A stretch of 64,000 nucleotides of DNA from Basidiobolus meristosporus CBS 931.73 (lineage: Eukaryota > Basidiobolomycota > Basidiobolomycetes > Basidiobolales > Basidiobolaceae), in contig MCFE01000413.1 in the NCBI GenBank assembly GCA_002104905.1, forward strand, positions 1 through 64,000, read 5' to 3'. The notes beneath the pieces were generated by a model. The model searched no databases. It was not told where the DNA came from and worked only from the letters and a program-made list of their open reading frames with translations. Positions 46,209 through 58,010 of this stretch are shown here, one piece after another. Both the position numbers and the translations under genes were made by a program. The number at the start of each line of letters is the position of its first letter. Positions within the stretch are counted from its first letter, which is position 1.

Positions 46209-46534
46209 CTTCCACTTAACTAAGTGTTCATACTGACTGGTCCTATTTGTGGCCTAAGATATTCAAATTTGTTTCTAGCAAATGGGTTGGTAAATATGTC
46301 TGAACTCATTTCATCTGTAGGCCAGTATACAAAGTTAACTAGTCATTCTCTATAGCTTCACATATGAAATGATGTGCATTATCTATGCTCTTAGTTCTGG
46401 CATAAAATTTGGATTTCTACCAAATTGTATGAATCCTTGATTATCATGATATAAAGCAATTGGTGGTTTGTTACATAAGCCTAAATCTTCAAAAAGCCAT
46501 CTTAGCCGCATTGCTTCTTTTGTAGCTTCCCAGC
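46209..46534 (-). pseudogene. Copia family 1 RNase H end
   Basis: The minus strand matches the last 110 codons of pol at about 55,690-56,017 (the ARTKHI-type and CPTDEM-type blocks, then the LTR). It is truncated at 46,534 against element X. Confidence 0.75.
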
Positions 46535-46536
46535 TG

Positions 46537-48366
46537 GTGCACTGCAAGGTCTACCACCTCATCTGCCAGTATTTGCAATAAATCTTTGCAATATTCAAGT
46601 GCATTTCTTGAGCACTGCTCTTGAAGAAGTGCTGCAACCTCTTGGTGTGCCTATTAACATTCCAAAACTCCATTGAAGGCATCAAGATAGTCTTTTGAGC
46701 TCTTGATGTTGTAGTCTTGCCTGTCAGTGGGATTTCCACTCTGTCACCAATGGAGGATGTGGAGGCTATGGTAGACAAATTGCCTTTTTCTGCAAACTCA
46801 TCTACCTGGCTGGAGTGTAGCTCAACTGGCTGCACATCCAACTCTTGTGAGAACAGCTGTTTTCTTGTTGGAAATTCTTGTGAGCTATGATGGGAATCAG
46901 TGTGTTCTGGGCTTGCATCATTGATTGGCCAGAACTGCAGTTTTTTGCATACCTCCCTGTCTCAGGCTTGGGTAGACATTTTTCCCTTTACCATTTCCTT
47001 TTTCTCTGCCAGGTCTTTCACTGCTACTCTGTCTGAGTGCTTCTTTTAATGAAATACATTTTCTCTTTGATATGTTCTGCTCTGATGCATCTGTTTTGGC
47101 CTGCTTGTCCCTTGCTGGCACTCTTCTGGCAACCTGATGTTTCTTTTCCGCTTGTTTTGAGCTCTCAACTATAGTTGTGACAGGCTCCTGTAAGAACCAC
47201 TGGTTTTTGTTGCTGCCAGGTCCTTCACTGATACTTTGACTGAATGCTTCTTGAGTAGTACTATGCTTTCTCCTTGATAAATGTTGTGCTGGTGCATCCA
47301 TGTCTCCCTGCTTGTCCCTAATTGGCACTCTTCTAGCTACCTGACATCTCATTGACACTTGTCTGGAGCTTTGGCCCTGCCTGTAACAGGCTCTTGTGGA
47401 GGTGACTGGTTTTTAACCATGGCACCCTTGTACTTCTGCCTTTGCTGGTTTCTGCTATTCTCAAGATACTCTCTTAGCACACCAATACTGCCCAAAATCC
47501 GTATGCCTGTTTGAATCCGGGATAATGCTCATGGAACAAGTCAAGTGCTTCTGCTTGGCCTTGAGTTCCTGATGGTCCCATGATATGCCAGCCTTGAGAT
47601 GATAGCATGCTAGACTTCTGACAGCCTCTTGAATATTAGCCTGCTCTTTATTGTTGCACTCAATGGCTGCACAGATCTTCAATATCTCTTGATCTTTATG
47701 CTTTGGTATAAACACCTCATTGTCCCCCTCCCACACTGTGATTAGTTTTGCTGTGGGCTTTATCTTTCAACACTATTGTTGTGCTTCAAAGACTGTACAA
47801 TGTTCCTCTGCTGTTACATTGGGAAATGACTCAATTCTTGGCTATGATATTGAGCTACTCAAGTTCCTTCTTTGCAGCAAAGATACTGCTTTCTCTAACT
47901 GGGATATTAATTGCTCTACACATATTATTCACTCATCCTGTTTCTGTACTATTTCCTGATTTATCTGGGCCAGCACATCTATCCCATCAGCCACTGCACC
48001 TGATTGCTTCATTAATGCTTTGGTATGAGTTGACAGCATACTTGGTAATATGGGTGGTAGTGGTGTTGTGATGGACACTTGCTGGTCTTCAACCAAGGGT
48101 ACTACATTTACTACATTCTCATCTGCCTGAGCATAGCCGTAAGCTTGTGGCTCTACAGCGGTTCTCAATTGCCTACTTGACTGAGAGCCTGACAAGTCTA
48201 CATTATTACCTTCAGTGGGCAAACTGTTAACATGGCCTTTTTTGGATGTAGTCCTGCTTATTGTACTGAATGTCAAAGCAAGCTGTTGTCCAACCATTCT
48301 TCTGTTGCTGTCAGTAGTGGGGTTTGGTTGGGAACCAGACAACTTTGCTTTATTTTTTGGCAGCAT
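46537..48366 (-). pseudogene. Element X protein, copy with intact N-terminus
   Basis: The longest X copy. The N-terminus is open for 145 codons from ATG 48,366 (MLPKNKAKLSGSQPNP...) and is rich in Ser, Gln and Thr. Downstream blocks are broken: WEGDNEVFIPKHK (47,700-47,736), LFHEHYPGFKQ (about 47,530), a Lys/Ser/Gln-rich section with ARRVPARDKQAK (about 47,100) and ADEVVDL-type C-terminal sequence (46,551-46,700). It holds the empty site for the gypsy solo LTR at about 46,712-46,722. It is divergent from the TNP2 gene with about 120 bp before the first shared 5' flank, consistent with a two-gene transposon. The function is unknown. Confidence 0.65.
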
Positions 48367-48479
48367 ATGTATGAAAGTGAGTCAAACAAAGGGAAAGTAG
48401 TGTTACATATGCATGTGTATGTGGTGCCACAACTTTATTTATAATGCTTACTATGGTGGGTCATCATTGAATCTTACAT

Positions 48480-50303
48480 TCATGTAGGTGCAATGTCTCA
48501 AACACAAGACTGCCTTAAATTCACATGAGTATTGACCAAAAAGTGATATAATAGTGTTACATTGTTGAAGGTCAAATTGTTTGCCTCATGGTCAAGACTA
48601 CTTTGACTCTACACCATAAGAGAAGAGAAAAAAGCCATGTGGCTATTGTAGCAAGCCTCTCAGCCATGAAGCATGCAGACAGCATAGGAGTATTACAAGG
48701 ATCATGGGTGGTGTTCTGCCACACAACTCATATTTGACCATTCATTGGTCACTATCTTACCAATATTATCTTGTTGGCCAGTTAATACTTCTATATTGGC
48801 ACCCAGCTGTATTTGTCACCTTGCGCAAACTGAGTCAAATGAGTTTGTGATGTCTTTAGGCTCACCTCAGCCTTCTGAATATGGCACACAGAGTGATAGC
48901 TCTGACAAAGAAGGTTCACTGACAGATTGTGAGCCTATCTCCCTTAACAACAGTACAATGTATGAGCCTAGTCAAATCCCAATATTCAATGAGACAACAC
49001 CCATTGAGACAAATGCCAAGGATACATTATGGAGCCAAGTGAGCTCAGTAATCCATCTATTGGTGAGTGATGTAATGTTGTGGCTAGAGAAGTGGCACAT
49101 TTCTGCTAATATCAGTAATGGAGGCTTTTAGGATTTATCACTACTTCTTACTAAAATCATTCCTGGAAGCAACTTACTATGTACATGGTACAAGTGGACA
49201 ACCATTATGAGGCTGGCAACATATGATGCAGAGACTGTCCTGATTCCAGCATGCGTTAACAGTTGTATGGCGTTCACATCCAAAAATGCTACCATTGCAA
49301 CAAGTCCAAATTGTCAGGAATCCACCACCACTGAGGGAAAACATTGTTCACACTCCGGATACATTCCGGTCATACCCTGTCTGAGGAAGCTGATGTAGTC
49401 CAACAAATATTGCAAAGCTATACAGTACAGCACTCAGTATTAATCAAGCTCTAGCATATCCAATATAATTGATGGCAAACATTACAAACAGCTAAGAAGC
49501 AAGGGCTACTTTGAAGGTATGTATGGCCATGCCTTTGTCTTTGCACTTGATGGGGTCTCATTGAACAAGTACTCTACCAGTAAATCCTGCTGGCCATGGA
49601 TTCTCATCAATCTGATTCTGCTACCCATCTAACGGTACCAGAGCCATAATCTGATGGTAGTGTCACTGGTATCTAGCCCTAAATCACTGTCCAACCTGGA
49701 TAGATACCTGTATCCATTGCTGAATGGATTTATATGCTTTCCAGCAGGATAGCAGTAAATGGCCATCATGCAAAAGCGCATATTAGTATCTACATTGGAG
49801 ATACCCCAGCCATCAGCAACATAGCAGGTTTTTCTGGGCACATTGAGCTGTATTGTTGTCAGATGTGTGAGATCCATGGGATTTACTCCATAACTCTCAC
49901 ACATTATTATCACCCAAACACCAGCACTAAGAACATCATCTTCCCACAGAGAGAATGTACAGAAGTCAGCATGCAATTGCAGCAAAGTTGGCAAGCTATC
50001 AGCCATTGGCCAGAATATGGAATCAATTAGAAACCAGAGATACTTAAGATAGAGGATATCTGTTGGAGCAAAAGCTTTACACTGGGAGCAATGCATTTGC
50101 TTTTCAATAATATTTCTAAACTGATGACCAAGTTGTACATGGGGCATTTCAAGCTAAATGAGCCCTTTGAGATACCAGAGAAACTTGAAAAATTGGTAAG
50201 ATATTAAAGAGTATCTGCTACTCTAAGTACTTCTCACAGGCTCCAATCAATATTCATAAGCATATGCAACAACTCAAATGCAAAGACTGGATGACCTGGA
50301 TAT
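48480..50303 (+). pseudogene. TNP2-type CACTA transposase, copy 3, broken
   Basis: The 5' flank and start region (48,590) are homologous to the open frame at 1-560. The acidic part is open at 48,745-49,131. The Cys-rich block IPACVNSCMAFTSKNATIAT (49,240-49,300) resembles the C-x3-C...C-x2-C region of fungal TNP2 proteins. The domain GDTPAISNIAGFSGHIELYC (49,797-49,856) matches the TNP2 signature D-x-PA-x-K-x-x-GF-x-GH, and AMHLLFNNISKLMTKLYMG (about 50,090-50,143) matches the MHLxxxNxxKxxxxLWxG block. Stops occur throughout. It ends against a copia-1 fragment at about 50,305. Confidence 0.8.
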
Positions 50304-50305
50304 GT

Positions 50306-51406
50306 ATTTATTTAGGAGGCATTCTGAAGATAAGTCAACTTGTATAGATTCCAATCTCTAATACCCAAAGCAATATGGGCACCATTTTGATCAGTAATCT
50401 TGCATTCAGAATTGTCAAAGCTGAAACTGAGTCCTTCTGCATTGGCCTTTCTTACCAAAAGTAGGTTCTTGGATATTTCTGATACATAGAGTACTTCTTT
50501 GTTGGTAAGTGTGTGGCTTCCTTCTCTGCTTCTATGGCTTACTAGGATAGTTCCTTCTCCCACTGCAACAAGCATTTGATTGTCACCCATGAAACCCTTC
50601 TCAACTGGAACTACTTGATGTTTGTAAAAAGAACTTTCTGGTGTGTAAAGTGTTGAGATACTCTCTAGACAGTATACCACTTCACAGAATTCCTGTTTGT
50701 GGTCATACTTAGTGCAGATATGAATAGTCTATCTTCAGTTGTTGCAGCATTGCCATACTTAGGTATCTTCTGCTTATATCTCTCTTTTGGTGGCACTTGT
50801 CTAATATGTGTCCTTTCTGTTTACAGTGGTAGCAAAACAGGTTGCTGTTGCCTTTAAAGGGTCCTGAGTATGTTCTTTGTTGGTTATCATTGCTTATTAA
50901 AGAATCCTCCCCTTCCTTCTTATTGGCACTTGATTCTACTCAGTAGCTGGTACACCTGCAGATTCCATCTCATTCTCCTGCAGGGTAATTTTGTAATTAG
51001 ATTTTTTATTTCATCTCCTGGCAGCATCTTTGTATTAAAGAAAAATTGTCTAAGATACATCTTCTTAGCAGCTGAAAATAACTGGTATGTATCTCTGATG
51101 CCTTCCAGGCATTCTTTGCCAGTTTTGCCCTTGAGAATTGAATTAGCAATTTGTCATTAATGTTGTGGCAATTGCTGTAAAAGGCACTTTATTCTTTTTG
51201 CAGTACTTTGAGGCCTTCTTTCCCATGTTCTGAGCAGGTCATTCTTCTCCCATGATGATATCCCAAAGGCCTCTTTTGTGCAGCAGCATCATCATCTTCA
51301 ACTTCCATATTTGATAGAGAGAATCTTCCCACTTTTCAGCGGAGGGAATAAATGCAGTAATAACAGTAGTAGACATAGCAGAGAGTACAGCTCTGGGCTT
51401 ATAACC
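50306..51406 (-). pseudogene. Copia family 1 gag to pre-integrase fragment
   Basis: The primer site adjoins the LTR (reverse of GGTTATAAGCCC). Gag follows (51,395 downward: STTVITAFIPSAEKWEDSLY, KLKMMMLLHKRGLWDI), then a decayed zinc knuckle (about 50,820), protease region and the pre-integrase start (ALGIRDWNLYKLTY at about 50,330). The rest of pol is missing. It is broken by stops and frameshifts. Confidence 0.8.
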
Positions 51407-51753
51407 TGTTGTAAGTGTCTTGGAGATACTGGAAGTGATATGATAGGATAAGTAGATTCTGTGGTTTTCACTGAATGATATATTGAATGTAAAGGTATCA
51501 TTTATATCACAACATTCTCTTGCAATAACAAACACACAGAATAAGCTTGGGAAGACCCCAAGAAAGTTTATACAAAGTTTGGGCCTGCTTAGAAAACCTT
51601 GTAAGTGTCATGTTTGAGTGCCTGATATTTGGGGAAAAAATCCAGGTGAATCCCAACATGGAATTTGGTCAGTTTTTCTCTAAGATTTGTAGGTAATGAT
51701 CTAAGTGACTAACTTAGGTGAGTACTTAGTTGGATTTACATGTGTTTACAAGA
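51407..51753 (-). repeat. 5' LTR of the 50.3-51.7 kb copia-1 fragment
   Basis: 347 bp, TGTTGTAAGTGTC... to ...GTTTACAAGA (ancestral ...TTACAACA), followed to its left by the primer site. Confidence 0.85.
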
Positions 51754-52081
51754 GTAAAAAGGGTAAACAATTCAAACCAGCTGGCACTATGATGGCCTCA
51801 TTGCAGCATCTAGATGGCTGAATCAGATGAGGTCCACCCATGGGACCAAGCTATTTCCATAGGTATCTCTCTTTTGAGGGACTGGTGTGATCAGCTTCCT
51901 TTCCTATCACAGTAGACACACAAAAGGTTGCTTCTTTGATTTATAGTTCTTACAAGATATGTGGAACTTGGAATACAGATGATACTTTTGTGCACTTGGT
52001 TGCCCATGTACTAAAATAATTTAGAACTGCTAGGTCTTGAGTATTGTTGATATTCACCAGGAGCCTTACATGACCTAGTTT
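51754..52081 (-). pseudogene. Older copia-1 copy, zinc-knuckle side
   Basis: Minus-strand continuation of the gag that starts at 56,763; the two halves are separated by the full-length element at 52,082-56,366. The zinc-knuckle region is at about 51,880-51,930. Confidence 0.65.
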
Positions 52082-52427
52082 TGTTGTAAGTATTTGTAAT
52101 TTCATCTAAATATTCAAATAATGTAGTCACTCAGATCATTACTTTCAGATCCCAGAGAATACTGGCCATATTCCTTGTTGGGATTTACTTGAAATACTTT
52201 TGCCAAAGTATCAGGCACCCAGCAGATGAAGATTCTCAAAGTTGTCCAAATAGCTCCAGACTCTGCACACATGTTCTTGGGACCTTTTAAGCCTATTCTA
52301 TGCACTTCTTATGCCAAGACCATGTAAAATAAAAATACTACTTTTACATTCAATAAGTCATTAAGTGAGAACCACATAATCACGTATCCTCCCAATCACT
52401 TCCAATAGCTCTAAGTCTCTTACCACA
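52082..52427 (+). repeat. 5' LTR of the full-length copia-1
   Basis: 346 bp, TGTTGTAAGTATTTG... to ...TCTCTTACCACA. Confidence 0.92.
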
Positions 52428-55400
52428 GGTTATGACCACAAAGCTCTTACTCTCTGCAATGTTTACTTTTGCTATTACTGAAGCTTTTCCCTCTGCTGAA
52501 TGGTGGGATGGATCTAACTACCAAATGTGGAAGGTGAAGATGAAGATGCTGCTGCAAGAAAGAGGCCTTTGTGATATTGACATGAGAGAAAAATACCCTC
52601 CCAACAATGTAGTAGAGGAATCCTTGGAGTATCAGGAGTAAGAACAAGTGCCTTTGATGGCATTTGCCTCAATGGAAAAGAATGTATGGAAGGCATCAGA
52701 AGAGCCATACTGGTCATCTTCAGCTGCTAAGGGAATGTTTCTTGGATAAAGTTTTTTTCATACAAAGATGCTGCCAGGAGGATAAGAATAAATCTTGATA
52801 ACACAGTTACCTTGCTGGTGTACAAGATGGATTCTATGGGTGTACCAGCCACTGAGATGTATGTGAAAGTAGCCATCCTGAATAGCCTGAGAGACAGGTT
52901 TCAGGGCCTTGTATCAGCCCTAGAGTCCAGAACTGAAGATTTCACCTTAAATTGCATATATAGAAGGCCCCTGGATGAAGAATCAAGTCATTCACGGACC
53001 AAATAAGAAGGAAGAAGAAAATGCTTTAGGCAAGTATAGGGCACTTGATGCAGTGGGAGAAGCAATTATTCAAGTAAATCTTCAAAGCAGTGAAGGAAGC
53101 CATACTTTTACCTTCCAAGAAGCTCACTCTGGACCAGAAATAGCCAAGAACCTATTATATATTAGGAAGGCTACTGTTTAAGGACTCAGTTTCAGCTTTG
53201 ACAATTCTGGATGCAGAATCACTGATCAATATGGTGCCAATGTTGCCTTGGGTATCAAAAACCAGAATCTTTACAAGTTGACTTATATTCCTTCATACCT
53301 GTAAGCCCATATTAGTAGCTTAAATGCCGAAGCATTGATGTTTTGGCGCAGAATACTTGGACACATCAGTTTTAATTATTTTTGCAAAATGATCCAGGAT
53401 CAATTAGTTTCCAGAGTACAGTTGATTGTCCAGTTAATTGGGAGCACTATAAAGCCTAGATACATAGAAAACATGCCAGACAACTTTCCAAGAGCTCTGG
53501 GCCAATTAAAACTGAGAAAAAACTAGATCTAATTCACTCTGATCTGTGTGGCCCTATGCATAAGTTATCCTTAGGTGAAATGAAGTATTGAATCACTTTT
53601 ATTGATGACTATACAAGAAACATGGAGGCCCACTTCATGGAGAAAAATGAAGAAGCTCTGTCTAAGTCTAGGGAGCTTAAAGCCATGGTGGAAAGAGAAA
53701 CTAGTGAAAAAATCATGAAAATATGCTGACAGCAGTGGGGAATATACCCCAAAACCCCTCATCCATTACTGCAAAATTCACAGGATAAAGCAAGAAATTA
53801 ATCAATCATACTCCCCATAGTAAAATGAAGTAGCAGAGCAAGTCAAAAGATCAATAATAGATATAGCAAGATCTATGATGCATGATCAAAAATTATCCTA
53901 TGATATTTTTGTGGATCCAGTTGCAACAGGTGTATACCATAGAATATGAGTTATAACAGAATATTTTGTGATTCTACTCCATTTGAAGCATGGTATGGAT
54001 GCACACCAAGTGCAGGACATCTCAGAATACTTAGGTGTACCACACATGCCCAGATATCAGTCAAACTTTGAGCCAAAAAGTGTAAATGCAATAAAGCATG
54101 CAGACTCTGCAATACCAAGGCAAAGAAGCAAATCAAGTCCAGAGATGTGTTGCTTGATGAAAGTTCAAAATTGCAACATAAAATGACAACAGATGATGAC
54201 AAAATCTGATTCTAAGTCCACCAAATGTCAGGATTAAATCAGAGCAAAACAATGAAAAGTTTTTCACTCCAGAGCACTCTGCAACCATGGTTCATCCTAA
54301 AGCAGCACCCAGGAATATCCCAAAAGTGAATATTCCAGTATCAAATTCCCAGGGATCCAACAGGACAAGAAATAGCCCAAATTATTACATCAGTGAGGGT
54401 ACAAATTTAGCCTATGCCTATTTAGTCCATATTGATGAACCCCATACTGTAAAAGAGACCATAGATAGCCCTCAGACAAAGCTTTGGAGATCTGCCATGA
54501 CTGAGGAATATCAGGCCCTGATGGAAAATCAAACTTGGAACTTGGTTGAATTACCAATCAACCAAAAATCAATTGAGTGCAGAGGGGTCTTTTAGACAAA
54601 ATACTAGGCTGATGGTACAACTGAAAGATTCAAAGCAAGACTTGTGGCCAAAGAATACTCTCAAACAGAAGGACTTGACTATACTGAGGCCTTTGTACTG
54701 GTAGCCAAGTTTAATTCCATCAGATTAATGTTGGCTATTGTGGCCAAATATAAGTTTTTTATTTATCAAATGGATATAAAAACTGCATTTTTGAATGGAA
54801 AACTAGATGAGTACATGTATATGGACCAGCCTGATGGATTTGCTGACCAAGATTACCCCCATTGTCTGCAAGCTTGAAAAGTCTCTATATGGACTCAAAC
54901 AATGACCACTAGCCTGGAATTGCAAAATAGATTCTTATTTGAAATCTTTGAGTCTCAAAGGAGTAATGCTGACTATAGTTTTTACTATAAGCTAGATAGA
55001 GCAAGTCCAGTTCTATTAGCTCTTGATGTGAATGATCCTATTATAGCCACCAATAACCTAGAAACACTGGAAAAGACTAAATCCAGCCAATCTAAAGAGT
55101 TTGAGATGTCCAATCTAGGAGAAGTTGGTTGCTACTTAGGGATAGAGTTCTCCATAAATAGTAGTACCCAAACTATCACCCTAAGCCAATCCAAGTATAT
55201 TTGAGATATACTGAAGAAGTACCAGATGGCAGACTGTAAACCAGCAGCTACCCCAATGGAGACAAACCTTAACTTGGTCAAAGCTCAACCAAATCAAGTG
55301 GGCTTGGTGTTGTCTGAAAGCCCTGAGTTTTCTAATAAATCTATGGTCAGCAGACTGATGTATATCATGCTTGGAACATGTCCAGATATCTCATATTCAG

Positions 55401-56010
55401 AGTGAGTTGTCAGCCAGCAAAATCAGAACTATGGATTTGATCTTATTGTAGCAGTTAAGTGTATTTTTAAATACCTAAGAGAAACTGCTGATATCTGCTT
55501 AGGGTACACCTATAAGGATTCAGAACAAGATCTTGCAGGATACTCTGATGCTGATTGGGGACAAAATTTAGAAGATGGAAGATCCACCACTGGATACACC
55601 TTTCTTTACCCTGAAAGAGCAATTTCATGGAATTCAAGGGAGCAACCAACTGTAGCACTTTCTACCACAGAGACAGAGTAATATGACAGTCTGTGAAGCT
55701 ACAAAAGAAGCAATGTGGTTAAGGAAGCTTTTTAGAGAATTAGGCTTATGTTAAAAAATGCTTATTACTTTATTTCAAGATGAACAAGGATGTATATAGT
55801 TAGGTAGAAATCCAACTTTTCATGCTAGAACTAAGCACATATATATTATACACCATTTCATATGTGAAGCTATAGAGGATAACCTGTTTGACTTAGCTTA
55901 CTGTCCCACAGATGAAATGATTGCAGGTATACTCAGCAAACCATTAGCTAGAGACAAGTTTGAATATCATAGGTCAAAATTAGGACTAGTCAGTATGAAC
56001 ATTTAGTTGA
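52428..56010 (+). pseudogene. Copia family 1 gag-pol of the full-length element, many breaks
   Basis: The order is complete apart from the zinc-knuckle/protease zone: gag (52,432-53,005; WWDGSNYQMWKVKMKMLLQ), pre-integrase (about 53,250-53,520), integrase (FIDDYT-like block at about 53,590; PYSP-like block at about 53,800), linker, RT (54,470-55,270; FLNGKLDEYMYMDQPDGF at 54,788; DVND where YVDD is expected, about 55,026) and RNase H (55,540-56,010; GYSDADWG). A piece of gag/protease seems lost near 53,030. Stops and frameshifts break every domain. Confidence 0.85.
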
Positions 56011-56017
56011 GTGGCTG

Positions 56018-56366
56018 TGTTGTAAGAGCTTGCAATTTCACCTAAATATTCAGCTAGCCTAGTCACTTAGATCATTACCTTCAGATCCTAGAGAATACTG
56101 ACCAAATCCCTGGTTGGGATTCATTCAGAATATATTCACCAAAATATCAGGTACCCAGAGCATGAAAATTCACCTAGTTGTCCAAACACCCCCAGGCTTT
56201 GCAAGCATGTACTTGGGACATTCCTAAACCAATACTGCATGTTTGTTATGCCAAGACCATGTAAAAGTATAAATACTAATTTTACACTCAATAAATCATT
56301 AAGTGAAAACCACATAGTCTGACAGTCCTCCTAATCACCTCCAATTTCTCCAAGTCTCTTACAGCA
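56018..56366 (+). repeat. 3' LTR of the full-length copia-1
   Basis: 349 bp, TGTTGTAAGAGCTTG... to ...TCTTACAGCA. It has TATAAATA then AATAAA in the middle. Confidence 0.92.
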
Positions 56367-56763
56367 AGTTTGAAGTCTCATTTACAGTTCTGTGCTCTAC
56401 AGCTGCTACAAGGCCCTGAGACTCATCTTTCAGGCAATTTTGCAGGGCATCAATGATTTTTATATCATCTCCTTGCACTTCAGCTGATTTAATCTTGTCA
56501 AGCTGGATAGTAACTCTGCTAACCAGATTTTGCATCACTTTGCCTGCCAGTACTTAGTAGTGAGGAGTTCCTGCTTCAGATATACTTTGAGAGGGCACTC
56601 ATCTCCAATGATGACATCAGCAAGGCTATTTTCTTGCAGCATTGACTTCATCTTTGTCTTCCCCATAGGGTAGTTAGATCCATCCATGTTCTCAGTGGGT
56701 AGGAAAATTCCAGAAATGGTAGTAATGGACATCTCAGCAAGTGACAGCTTAATTCTCATAACT
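56367..56763 (-). pseudogene. Older copia-1 copy, gag N-terminal part
   Basis: Minus strand from the LTR: gag with SNYPMGKTKMKSMLQENSLADVI-type sequence (written here only as landmarks: YPMGKTK, ENSLADV) open for about 98 codons. It continues at 52,081 beyond the inserted full-length element. Confidence 0.75.
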
Positions 56764-57111
56764 TGTTGTGGGAGTTTTGAAGTTACTGGAAGTGACCAGG
56801 AGCACAAACTCTTTATATTGCTTTCACTCAATTGTTTATTGAATGGGAAGTAGTGTTTGTGATTTTACATGATGGTGGTGGGACAACCATTTGGAGCTTA
56901 CCCACAATGGACCCATGAGCACCTGTTCAAGAGTTTGAGGTAGCTTGGACAGCACTGAGACTTCATCCTGTCCTGGCCATGTGATATATTGGTGGGATAT
57001 TCTATGAAAATTCCAACAAAGAGTTTGGGCAGAATTCTCAATGATTTGTAGTCTATTTTCCAAGTGACTAAGTTGGGTGAATATTTGGGTGTGAGTACAG
57101 CATCTACAACA
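56764..57111 (-). repeat. 5' LTR of the older copia-1 copy
   Basis: 348 bp, TGTTGTGGGAG... to ...CATCTACAACA. It is the most diverged LTR of the family here and the last clear transposon piece before the host gene. Confidence 0.8.
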
Positions 57112-57390
57112 TGTATCTCATATACAATGATGGAAATGTGGAGAGATGGATACTTGCTGGATGCAGGCCTGGTTGGGGTGGTTTGAGAGATTTTGAGAGG
57201 TTTGGTCACCACTGGCATTTCCACTGCCACCAAAAATTGCAGAGTGTCATTATGGAAGCACATGATGCTGGTCATTATCAAGCACACATCAGAGTAAAAT
57301 CACCCATCATAGGAACAAACAAGATGTAGTCTAAAATGATACCATGCAGGATAGTGAGGATATGTGGCTTAGTCACTTACAGACCATGTC
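57112..57390 (+). other. Boundary stretch, possible gypsy H2C2 remnant
   Basis: A 72-codon frame at 57,111-57,329 contains LQSVIMEAHDAGHY, which resembles the His-His part of an integrase H2C2 zinc-binding region. The match is short and could be chance. Confidence 0.25.
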
Positions 57391-57927
57391 ACCGGCGGGG
57401 ATGCCATAGCAATACATTTGGAATCCATGGGGGAGGGGTGTGACATCGAAGTGCCCTGCGTGCTCTAACAGGAGGTGGGTAGACCAAGCCAGCTGATGCA
57501 TGTGGGCGGGTCTGGGGATGACAGGGCTGGGGAGCGTGCAAGAGTGGAGCTAACCGCAGACCCTGGCCGGCAACCCAAATCGGGGGTCTATCCAGATGGA
57601 GGCCGGATTGCGGAAGGGCCGAGATCGTGATCACGATCGCGACCTTGATCTTGACCATTCTAAGGTGAACCGTAGGCTACGGATTAGTCAGGGATTTGAG
57701 TTGTCAGGAGTGAGGTTCGTGGGCCACTTATCGGCCACATCCCTCTCCCACCAATTCCCTCCCTAATCAACCAGGCTCCAAGAGGATTCCCCACCGCCTT
57801 CTCTTTTCGCCCTACACGCTTAGTTTGTACATTACCTAATCCACGCCAAGCGGTGACGATTCCCCCTACCTCTTCCATCTTGGTCTTAACGTAGCTTGTC
57901 AGTTCTCCACCACCTCACACATACACT

Positions 57928-57959
<32 letters not shown>

Positions 57960-58010
57960 AACACAAACACACAAACCCCTTCTACCCCCGCCTAACCATA
58001 TTCCCTTGCG
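57391..58010 (+). promoter_or_regulatory. 5' flank of the sacsin-like gene with CA microsatellite
   Basis: GC content and CpG frequency rise sharply from about 57,390. A run of CA/ACAT repeats lies at about 57,914-57,977, just upstream of the start codon, probably in the 5' UTR. No TATA box is evident. Nothing coding was recognised here. Confidence 0.5.

Larger units (their letters stand above)
52082..56366 (+). mobile_element. Copia family 1, full-length element, TSD AGTTT
   Basis: 4,285 bp with LTRs 52,082-52,427 and 56,018-56,366. Perfect AGTTT duplications are at 52,077-52,081 and 56,367-56,371. The primer site GGTTATGACC follows the 5' LTR. It is inserted in the gag of an inverted, older copy of the same family. 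Confidence 0.93.

Noticed and set aside
57914-57977. CRISPR-like or regulatory repeat array
   Set aside because: It is a simple CA-rich microsatellite.
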